In this document: positions 1 to 6,109 of the stretch, piece by piece | Layout of the letters: every line of letters starts with the position of its first letter | Position numbering within the stretch: position 1 is the first letter of the stretch | Source: Oscillospiraceae bacterium | GTDB lineage: Bacteria > Bacillota > Clostridia > Oscillospirales > Ruminococcaceae | Assembly (NCBI GenBank): GCA_003445125.1 | Contig: DLVP01000085.1 | Coordinates: forward strand, 4,573-11,434 | DNA: 6,862 nt | Reading direction: 5' to 3' | Notes under the pieces: generated by a model | Databases searched by the model: none | Told to the model about the DNA's origin: nothing | The model's input: the letters and a program-made list of their open reading frames with translations, nothing else | Translations under genes and position numbers: made by a program

Positions 1-1287
1 GACGGCAAGACCTACAGCATGTATATGACCACCGCCATTGATACCCAGGTGGTTGGCGAGCCTTCCACCCGTTTGCTGATGTTCCTCAAAGGCCAGCTGA
101 TGACCTACGGTCTGCAGGCAGAGGATATGGCAACCTACAGAAGCTCCAAGTATGTTCATGCAACTCCCTCCGAAACCATTTTCTTCATGATTCTCAACGG
201 CAACAAGGCTGCCATTGAAGAGCGTGAAGCAAACGCCGGCTTCGACACCTCTAAATATGACCTGCAGACACTGACGCTGACTTCCTTCCGTAAGGCAGTT
301 GCCGTTACCTATGATAAGGAACTGTTCGCTTCCACGATTTCTCCTTCTCGTTCTGGCGGTTACGGTCTGATCGGTACGGCTTATCTGTACGATCCGGAGA
401 CCGGTGCAAGATATCGTGACACCGACCAAGCGAAGAAAGCGCTCTGCGATTTCTACAGCGTGGATGTTTCCAAGTTTGCTTCTCTGGACGAAGCGGTAGA
501 TTCCATCACCGGTTACGATCCGGAGGCTGCAAAGGCTCTCTATAAAGAAGCGTTTGACGAAGCACTGGCTGCCGGCTATATCACCGATACCGACAACGAC
601 GGCAAGTGCGATCAGACCATCGAAATCGAGTATTGCGCGAGCACGGTCACCTCTTTCATTGAGAAAACTGTCGATTACCTCAACGAGAAAATGGCAGAAG
701 TTATTGCCGGCACTCCGTTTGAAGGCAAAATCACCTTCAAAGTTTCCGCTCCTTACGGCAACGATTGGAGTGAGAAGATCAAGAAGGGTCTGTCCGACAC
801 CGTCCTCGGCGGTTGGAGCGGTTCTGCATTTGATCCGTTCAGCTTGACTGATCTGTACGTCAACCCGAGTTATCAGTATGATGCCGGTTGGTTCGATGCA
901 ACAACTGTTGAAATGGAACTGACGCTCAACATTAACGGCGAGCAGAAGACCCTGAAGAATAACCTCAAGAACTGGTCTGACGCTCTGAACGGCGCGTATG
1001 TGACGTTCGGCGATACCGAGTACAACTTCGGTGCAGATCAGGTGGATGTCCAGACGAGACTTGACATTCTGGCTGCGTTCGAGACCAAGGTTCTCGGCAC
1101 GTATGACTACCTGCCGATGCTGCAGGATGGTTCTCTGGCTCTGTTGACTCAGCAGGCATACTATGTTGTCGAAGAGTACAACCCGGTCATGGGACGTGGC
1201 GGCATTGCTTACCTGAAATACAACTATGATGACGCAGCTTGGGAGCAGTTCGTGGCTTCTCAGCCTGACGGACAGCTGAGCTACTAA
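1..1287 (+). CDS. oppA: Oligopeptide ABC transporter substrate-binding protein, C-terminal part (5' end outside window)
   Basis: This is the extracellular peptide-binding component that would deliver ligand to the OppBC channel. The frame is open from base 1, so the signal peptide, lipobox and N-terminal lobe lie upstream; 428 codons are visible, ending in TAA at 1285-1287. SBP_bac_5-like features include SFRKAVAVTYDKELF at about 283-327, matching the family's 'R-K-A-[IV]-A...D-[KR]-E' segment. There is also a helix typical of peptide binders (DPEAAKALYKEAFDEA) and LGGWSGSAFDPFS at 805-843, matching the 'W..D..DP' substrate-lobe motif. Just after the helix, DTDNDGKCD (586-612) resembles a DxDxDG calcium loop. 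It sits directly upstream of oppB, the usual position for this gene. The family call is firm; ligand class (oligopeptide, dipeptide or other) cannot be told, so the symbol is provisional. Confidence 0.88.
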   Translation, partial: DGKTYSMYMTTAIDTQVVGEPSTRLLMFLKGQLMTYGLQAEDMATYRSSKYVHATPSETIFFMILNGNKAAIEEREANAGFDTSKYDLQTLTLTSFRKAVAVTYDKELFASTISPSRSGGYGLIGTAYLYDPETGARYRDTDQAKKALCDFYSVDVSKFASLDEAVDSITGYDPEAAKALYKEAFDEALAAGYITDTDNDGKCDQTIEIEYCASTVTSFIEKTVDYLNEKMAEVIAGTPFEGKITFKVSAPYGNDWSEKIKKGLSDTVLGGWSGSAFDPFSLTDLYVNPSYQYDAGWFDATTVEMELTLNINGEQKTLKNNLKNWSDALNGAYVTFGDTEYNFGADQVDVQTRLDILAAFETKVLGTYDYLPMLQDGSLALLTQQAYYVVEEYNPVMGRGGIAYLKYNYDDAAWEQFVASQPDGQLSY

Positions 1288-1317
1288 GTGATTCACGCAT
1301 AGTTTCATTTCCTATGT

Positions 1318-1373
1318 GGCGTATATTACCGGGGCTTCGGTTCCGGTAATATATTGCTATATATGCCTTTTTT
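1318..1373 (+). terminator. UUCG-capped hairpin plus U6 tract, probable partial terminator/attenuator between oppA and oppB
   Basis: TATATTACCGG (1322-1332) and CCGGTAATATA (1343-1353) are perfect inverted repeats. The stem continues inward with two G-U pairs and C1335-G1340, closing the exceptionally stable tetraloop UUCG (1336-1339). GGC (1318-1320) can also pair with GCC (1365-1367), leaving a ten-base bulge on the 3' side, and TTTTTT (1368-1373) follows at once. It starts 30 bases after the oppA stop. The same operon clearly continues, so readthrough must occur. The likely role is to lower expression of the permease and ATPase genes relative to the binding protein, or to protect the 3' end of oppA mRNA. 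The bulge makes it a non-canonical terminator. Confidence 0.6.
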
Positions 1374-1393
1374 CCGAAAAGGGGAAAATCCCC
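1366..1393 (+). promoter_or_regulatory. Two mutually exclusive small hairpins in the oppB leader
   Basis: CCTTTT (1366-1371) can pair with AAAAGG (1377-1382) around a five-base loop. GGGGA (1381-1385) can pair with TCCCC (1389-1393) around an AAA loop. The two share bases 1381-1382, so they compete. The first would also sequester the U tract and the GCC that closes the upstream terminator-like stem. This layout could allow switching, but no known riboswitch or leader peptide was recognised, and the stems are short enough to be chance. Confidence 0.25.
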
Positions 1394-1428
1394 GTTTCAA
1401 GCGCTTATCCCGGATTTCAACGCTCTTT

Positions 1429-1434
1429 AGGAGG
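1429..1434 (+). promoter_or_regulatory. Ribosome binding site of oppB (AGGAGG)
   Basis: A perfect AGGAGG lies ten bases before ATG 1445 and decides the oppB start against the in-frame GTG at 1316, which has no such site. A second, out-of-frame ATG at 1440 lies only five bases after it and reads three codons before TGA (1449-1451). Confidence 0.8.
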
Positions 1435-1444
1435 ACCTGATGAT

Positions 1445-2398
1445 ATGCTGAAATATGTCGCCCAGAGAATTCTGCTGATGCTGGTGACCCTGTTGGTCAT
1501 CACCTGTATGTGTTTTGTCTTGATACGTATGCTGCCGCCCGTGGAGCTTCCTGCCGGCGATCCGCATACACAGGTAATTCTGGCACGTCGCGAAGCGATG
1601 GGCTATAATAAACCGTATCTGGTGCAGTTCGGAATTTTTCTGAGAGACATCGTGACGAAATGGGACTGGGGTGTCAGCGATAGGCTCTACCTCGGACAAA
1701 ACGTCGCGGACATTTTTGCCTCCAAGCTTCCCGCAACCATGGTTGTGAATGTGTACTCCATTTTGCTGAGTATTCCGATCGGTATCGCTTTGGGAATTTT
1801 TGCGGCGTTGAAAAAGAATACTTGGGTGGATCATACGATTTCCACCTTGACCATGGTGGTCATTTCGGTACCCTCATTTGTATACGCGTTTTTGATTCAA
1901 TATTTTCTGTCCTTCAAATTGGGACTGTTCCCGTTCTTGATGAATGCGGGAAACAATTTCTTCACATGGAGTATGTTTGTCAGTATGCTCCCGGCAGTGC
2001 TGTCGCTGTCGTTCCCGGTCATCGCCGGATTTACACGAATTACCCGTGCCGAGCTGACCGAAGTATTGACCAGTGAATTTATGCTGCTTGCCCGAACCAA
2101 AGGTCTGACAAAGACCCAGGCAACGGTGCGGCACGCGCTGAAAAACTGCATGGTGGTTGTGCTTCCGGCAATTTTCGGCGAATTTATCGGCATTATGTCC
2201 GGTTCTATTATTATCGAAAAAATCTTTGCCGTCCCCGGTGTCGGCAGTTTGTATATCAACTCCATCGACGGGCGCGATTATGCGCTGTTCATGCTTCTGA
2301 CCGTGTTCTATACCGTCATCGGTCTGTTGGCGGGCATTGTGGTGGATATCAGCTATGGCTTTATTGATCCCCGCATCCGCATGGGATCCAAGAAATAA
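1445..2398 (+). CDS. oppB: Oligopeptide ABC transporter permease OppB
   Basis: One of the two membrane subunits forming the peptide channel. The 317-residue product is close to the usual OppB length of a little over 300. It starts with the family hallmark MLKYVAQRILLML and a first membrane helix at about 9-28, followed by an external region with YNKPYLVQFG and a W-x-W-G-x-S stretch (residues 73-78). Further membrane segments lie near 100-122, 133-155, 178-198, 236-257 and 281-303. The cytoplasmic EAA loop that docks on the ATPase spans about 211-241 (EFMLLARTKGL ... LP) with its conserved glycine at 220. The C-terminus DPRIRMGSK is typical. ATG 1445 is chosen because AGGAGG precedes it and the protein then begins exactly as the family does; the in-frame GTG at 1316 would add 43 unsupported residues. 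oppC follows after 23 bases. Confidence 0.95.
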   Translation: MLKYVAQRILLMLVTLLVITCMCFVLIRMLPPVELPAGDPHTQVILARREAMGYNKPYLVQFGIFLRDIVTKWDWGVSDRLYLGQNVADIFASKLPATMVVNVYSILLSIPIGIALGIFAALKKNTWVDHTISTLTMVVISVPSFVYAFLIQYFLSFKLGLFPFLMNAGNNFFTWSMFVSMLPAVLSLSFPVIAGFTRITRAELTEVLTSEFMLLARTKGLTKTQATVRHALKNCMVVVLPAIFGEFIGIMSGSIIIEKIFAVPGVGSLYINSIDGRDYALFMLLTVFYTVIGLLAGIVVDISYGFIDPRIRMGSKK

Positions 2399-2400
2399 TC

Positions 2401-2412
2401 GGAAGGAAAGGA
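2401..2412 (+). promoter_or_regulatory. Ribosome binding site of oppC (purine-rich GGAAGGAAAGGA)
   Basis: A purine-rich stretch with two overlapping Shine-Dalgarno-like cores begins two bases after the oppB stop and ends nine bases before ATG 2422. It supports that start as the beginning of oppC. An out-of-frame ATG at 2412 overlaps its end and is not favoured. Confidence 0.65.
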
Positions 2413-2421
2413 TGCAGCAAT

Positions 2422-3951
2422 ATGGAACAGAATTACGAGCATATTCCGCAGGAAAAATTCCGATTTGCCCAGTTGGATGCCGATTTGCACGATAAAAAAC
2501 TGCAAACGAAATCCCGCGGCTATTTCGCGGATGCCTTTTTGCGCTTCAAAAAGAACAAATCCTCCGTGGTGGCGGCAATCATCATTGCCTGCCTGGTGCT
2601 TTTTGCCATTGTTTCTCCGATTCTTTCCCCGTATACGATTAAAGATAAGGATACCGTCTATACCAACCGTCCGCCGTATATTCCCGCCATTGCCAAATGG
2701 AATATCGGATTGTTTGACGGCGCGGTGACGCACGACAGCCAGAACGAAATTGCGATGGAATACTGGCGCGGAATCGCAGAGGAAACGGGTATGGATCCGC
2801 TGATCCGCATTGTTTCCACACAGACAAAAAAGGTGGTGTACCGTGGACAGGAAGTCGAGGACATCACTTATAAGATCAAGACCAATAAGTATTTTGAAAC
2901 CGGTATCGTTTACCGCACCCTTTCCTATGAAGCATTCGAGAAACTTCAGCAGTTCCAGAACGAAACCGGTATTCAGGTGATTTATCCGTATGTCGAGCCG
3001 AAGGATATCGGCGGAATTACCGATAACCCGAACCTGTGGTACCAAGTGAGCGACAGCAAAGGAACGCCTGTGCTGGACGCTGACGGCAATTTCATTCCCG
3101 TGTATTCCACAAATGCCTCTTTGGAGGGCGCTCCGTATAACAGCCTGAGGATCGAGGGCGATCCCGGCAATTATATTTACAGCGTCAGAAAATCCGGTTC
3201 GGTCACGTGCCGTATCTGCTATTATAACTACTATCGGTATCTCCGCGGCACCGAACCGTCCTACGTGTTCGGCACCAACGAAATGGGACAGGATCTGTTC
3301 GGTGCAATTGGTATCGGCGCGCGCTTCTCGCTGATTTTCGCCGTGCTGGTCTCGGCAATCAACCTGACCATCGGCGCCATCTACGGCTCCATTGAAGGCT
3401 ATTACGGCGGCTATGTCGATCTGACCATGGAAAGAATTTCGGATATCCTCTCCGGTATTCCGACCATCGTGGCAGTCACGCTGTTCCAGCTTCATCTGGC
3501 ACAAAAACTCGGCGTGGTGCCATCCTTCCTGTTTGCCTTCGTGCTGACCGGATGGATCGGTATGGCGTCTACCACAAGAAAACAGTTCTACCGCTTTAAA
3601 GGACAGGAATATATCCTGGCGGCAAGAACGCTCGGCGCGTCGGATGCGCGGCTGATGTTCCGCCACATTTTCCCGAACTCGTTGGGTACGATCATAACCA
3701 GCTGCGTGCTGGTTATTCCGGGCGTCATCAGCTCCGAAACCACTTTGACTTACCTCGGCATCGTAAACCTGTCTGATTTTGCCGGCACCAGTATCGGTGT
3801 GCTGATGAGCCAGGGACAGCGTGCTATGACCACATCGCCGCATGCCATGTTCTTCCCGGCACTGTTTGTGTCGCTGCTGTTGATTTCGTTCAACCTGTTC
3901 GGTAACGGACTGCGCGACGCGTTCAACCCGTCTACGAGAGGAGAGGATTGA
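2422..3951 (+). CDS. oppC: Oligopeptide ABC transporter permease OppC with a large extracytoplasmic insert
   Basis: Second membrane subunit of the peptide channel. The 509-residue product is about 200 longer than ordinary OppC (about 300). The N-terminal cytoplasmic tail and RFKKNKSSVVAA lead into TM1 at about 48-69, the usual OppC_N layout. Normally the motif FGTDxxGRD follows within 30-50 residues; here it appears as FGTNEMGQD at 283-291, so about 72-280 is extra and, by topology, outside the cell. The rest is standard: TM2 about 302-325, further helices near 343-360, 367-385, 420-437 and 474-494. The EAA loop spans about 396-426 (EYILAARTLGA, glycine 405) and the end is GLRDAFNPSTR, matching the family's G-D-x-L-R-D-x-x-[DN]-P ending. 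It lies between oppB and oppD, with its stop one base before the oppD ATG. The insert contains no motif I can name. Confidence 0.93.
   Translation: MEQNYEHIPQEKFRFAQLDADLHDKKLQTKSRGYFADAFLRFKKNKSSVVAAIIIACLVLFAIVSPILSPYTIKDKDTVYTNRPPYIPAIAKWNIGLFDGAVTHDSQNEIAMEYWRGIAEETGMDPLIRIVSTQTKKVVYRGQEVEDITYKIKTNKYFETGIVYRTLSYEAFEKLQQFQNETGIQVIYPYVEPKDIGGITDNPNLWYQVSDSKGTPVLDADGNFIPVYSTNASLEGAPYNSLRIEGDPGNYIYSVRKSGSVTCRICYYNYYRYLRGTEPSYVFGTNEMGQDLFGAIGIGARFSLIFAVLVSAINLTIGAIYGSIEGYYGGYVDLTMERISDILSGIPTIVAVTLFQLHLAQKLGVVPSFLFAFVLTGWIGMASTTRKQFYRFKGQEYILAARTLGASDARLMFRHIFPNSLGTIITSCVLVIPGVISSETTLTYLGIVNLSDFAGTSIGVLMSQGQRAMTTSPHAMFFPALFVSLLLISFNLFGNGLRDAFNPSTRGED
3937..3946 (+). promoter_or_regulatory. Ribosome binding site of oppD inside the oppC 3' end
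   Basis: AGAGGAGAGG lies in the last codons of oppC, its AGGAG core (3939-3943) ending nine bases before ATG 3953. The oppC stop TGA (3949-3951) is one base from the oppD start, so terminating ribosomes can reinitiate, which suggests translational coupling. Confidence 0.7.
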
Positions 3952-3952
3952 T

Positions 3953-6109
3953 ATGGAAAACAAACTTCAGGTAAGAAATCTGACCGTATCTTTCCGCACC
4001 GATAACGGAAAAGTGCAGGCGGTACGCGGAATTGATTTTGACCTTGCAAAAGGCGAGACGCTTGCCATCGTCGGCGAGTCGGGCTCCGGAAAATCCGTCA
4101 CCTCCAAAGCAATCCTCGGCATTTTGGCAAATAACTCCATCGTCGAGGGCGGCGAGATCATTTATGACGGTAAAGACCTTCTGAAAATTTCGGAAGAAGA
4201 ATTTCATAAAATCCGCGGCGATAAGATTGCCATGATCTTCCAGGATCCGATGTCGAGCCTGAACCCGATTGTAAAAATCGGCAGACAGCTGACCGAAGCG
4301 ATGATCCTGAAAGGAAAGGCACGCCAGCGCGAGAGTCGCCAGTCGTTTAACAGCTATCTGAAGCTGCTTAACGAAGCCATGATCCATGCCGTGGGAAACG
4401 ATACGGCAATGGCGGCGGCGTTGACGGAAAATTGCAAATCATTCGATAAATTTGAATATAAACATCTTGAACTGGAGCTTGCGTATAATAAAGCACACGA
4501 AGCGGCAGTGGAAGGCTCGTCGGATATCGATGTGCTGGTGTTTGAGCTGGAGAAAAATGCCGCGAAGGATCTTAAATACCGCGTGGGGCAAATTTGTCGC
4601 TATGCGAAGCTCTCCGTGCAGGAGTATATGGTGCGTGACCGCGCGCCGGAGCTTCTGAAAATCGTGGAAGCTATTCCCGCACATCTGAAAACTGCGAATA
4701 GCGATTCGACGGCGCTGCGTGAAGATTTGCTTGCGGTCAAGGAAATTCTGGATGAAGCCATTGGCTTTACCGCCCCGAACTTCTTTGCACTGGGCTATTA
4801 TGAAACCTTTGCCAAAGAACCGCTCCCGCAGATGCCCGTGTCGGAACTGAATGTGTTCCTGCGCAAATATCTGGACGATCACTTCATGCTGGCGTTTATC
4901 GAAGATGCCAAAAAAGGTTTGATCTATTCGGCAAATCATTCGTATGAGAAAAAAGAGGAAGCAATCGAACTTCTCAAAAATAACCGTACACCGTTTGAAA
5001 AAGCGGAACTTGATAAACGCGAATGTGTCGATACCTGCAAACGCCTTTCGGAGGCGGTGGAGGCATCCATTGACCGCCTGGAATTTGTCAAGGATAACAT
5101 GGCGTATACCTTCCCGTCGGCATTGAAGTCCGAAATCGAGAATTATTTTGCCGCCATCGTTAAAAACGAGCAGGAAGAAAAGCGCTTTGCGCGCCAGACG
5201 GCGAAATTTGAGAAAAAGTCCGCCCGCGGCAAAACCCCCGATTGGACCGTGGTGCCGAAATCGTTGACCGATCTGGAACAGGCAAAACAAAGTATTCTGC
5301 ATCAGATCGACAACCTGATCGAACACTATGAAGAGCGCCTTGCGGCGCGCGATACACGTGATTACGATGCCGAGACAGTCGCAGTGATCGACCATCTGAA
5401 GGAATGTGCTTCCGGCGTGGTTTTGCGCGTAACCAAACGTCTGGCAAAAGAAAAAGCCATCAAACTGATGGAAGAAGTGGGTATTGCCGAGCCGCGCAAA
5501 CGGTATAATCAGTATCCGTTCGAGTTTTCCGGCGGTATGCGTCAGCGTATCGTGATTGCCATTGCCTTGGCGGCAAATCCGGATATTCTGATCTGCGATG
5601 AGCCGACGACGGCGCTGGACGTGACGATTCAGGCGCAGATTCTGGAATTGATCAACAAACTGAAAGCGGAACGCAACCTTTCTGTCATTTTCATTACGCA
5701 CGATCTCGGCGTGGTGGCAAATATGGCGGATCGTATTGCGGTTATGTATGCAGGAAAGATTGTGGAATACGGTACGGCGGACGATATTTTCTATCATTCC
5801 GCGCATCCGTACACCTGGGCGCTTTTGTCCTCCATGCCGGATCTGGACACCAATGAAAAATTGGATGCCATCCCCGGCACACCGCCGAATATGATCTATC
5901 CGCCGGTCGGCGACGCGTTTGCGGCGCGGAATAAGTACGCGATGCAGATTGATTTCGAGCGCCAGCCGCCGATGTTCAAGATTTCGGATACGCACTATGC
6001 CGCCACATGGCTTTTGCATCCGGACGCACCGAAGGTAGATCCGCCGAAAATCATCCTTGACCGTATTGCGAGAATGAACGAGAAAAGAGGGGCAGAAGAT
6101 GGAGAATAA
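3953..6109 (+). CDS. oppD: Oligopeptide ABC transporter ATPase OppD with a ~370-residue insert in the helical subdomain
   Basis: Cytoplasmic ATPase that pairs with OppF to power import. At 718 residues it is about twice the usual 330-360. Conserved parts are in order: Walker A GESGSGKS (41-48), Q-loop IFQDPMSSLNP (Q97), signature FSGGMRQR (525-532), Walker B ILICDEP (545-551, catalytic E550), D-loop ALDVTIQAQ, and switch H583 in ITHDLG. The C-terminal oligo_HPY domain (HPYTWALLSSMP, IPGTPPNMIYPP) follows. It is therefore predicted to be catalytically active. Family members run directly from the helix after LNP...GRQ to KAI.LLE.VGI; here about 124-497 intervenes, mostly charged helical sequence with no recognised domain. 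The cysteines that in some OppD/DppD proteins form a C-terminal cluster are absent, replaced by the Bacillus-type GDAFAARN and THYAATW. The insert keeps the frame and shows no boundary repeats. Confidence 0.94.
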   Translation: MENKLQVRNLTVSFRTDNGKVQAVRGIDFDLAKGETLAIVGESGSGKSVTSKAILGILANNSIVEGGEIIYDGKDLLKISEEEFHKIRGDKIAMIFQDPMSSLNPIVKIGRQLTEAMILKGKARQRESRQSFNSYLKLLNEAMIHAVGNDTAMAAALTENCKSFDKFEYKHLELELAYNKAHEAAVEGSSDIDVLVFELEKNAAKDLKYRVGQICRYAKLSVQEYMVRDRAPELLKIVEAIPAHLKTANSDSTALREDLLAVKEILDEAIGFTAPNFFALGYYETFAKEPLPQMPVSELNVFLRKYLDDHFMLAFIEDAKKGLIYSANHSYEKKEEAIELLKNNRTPFEKAELDKRECVDTCKRLSEAVEASIDRLEFVKDNMAYTFPSALKSEIENYFAAIVKNEQEEKRFARQTAKFEKKSARGKTPDWTVVPKSLTDLEQAKQSILHQIDNLIEHYEERLAARDTRDYDAETVAVIDHLKECASGVVLRVTKRLAKEKAIKLMEEVGIAEPRKRYNQYPFEFSGGMRQRIVIAIALAANPDILICDEPTTALDVTIQAQILELINKLKAERNLSVIFITHDLGVVANMADRIAVMYAGKIVEYGTADDIFYHSAHPYTWALLSSMPDLDTNEKLDAIPGTPPNMIYPPVGDAFAARNKYAMQIDFERQPPMFKISDTHYAATWLLHPDAPKVDPPKIILDRIARMNEKRGAEDGE
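6085..6092 (+). promoter_or_regulatory. Ribosome binding site of oppF inside the oppD 3' end
   Basis: AAGAGGGG ends six bases before ATG 6099 and lies wholly inside oppD coding sequence. It supports the overlapping oppF start. Confidence 0.6.

Noticed and set aside
554..847. 97-codon + strand ORF inside oppA
   Set aside because: It lies wholly within the binding-protein gene in another frame and has no independent support.
1316..1444. In-frame GTG start adding 43 residues to OppB
   Set aside because: No ribosome binding site precedes it. The region forms the terminator-like hairpin, and the added sequence does not resemble an OppB N-terminus, whereas ATG 1445 has AGGAGG.
1288..1444. Internal promoter or riboswitch before oppB
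   Set aside because: I see no convincing -35/-10 pair and no known riboswitch core; only the hairpins and the ribosome binding site can be supported.
2412..2495. Out-of-frame ATG upstream of oppC (about 27 codons)
   Set aside because: It overlaps the ribosome binding site itself, and its product has no family resemblance. ATG 2422 gives a normal OppC N-terminus.
2353..3963. 536-codon open frame on the - strand opposite oppC
   Set aside because: It mirrors the oppC codons. Its product is rich in His, Arg, Gln and Cys with no recognisable motif, while the + strand encodes a clear permease.
4322..5443. OppD insert as an inserted mobile element, intein or fused separate gene
   Set aside because: The frame is continuous, with no terminal repeats, no intein splice-junction motifs (Cys/Ser start with His-Asn end) and base composition like its surroundings. 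It looks like a native protein domain.
4439..6019. 526-codon open frame on the - strand opposite oppD
   Set aside because: It is an antisense shadow of oppD. It covers the Walker B and signature coding region and has a low-complexity Phe/Arg/His-rich translation without a convincing start site.
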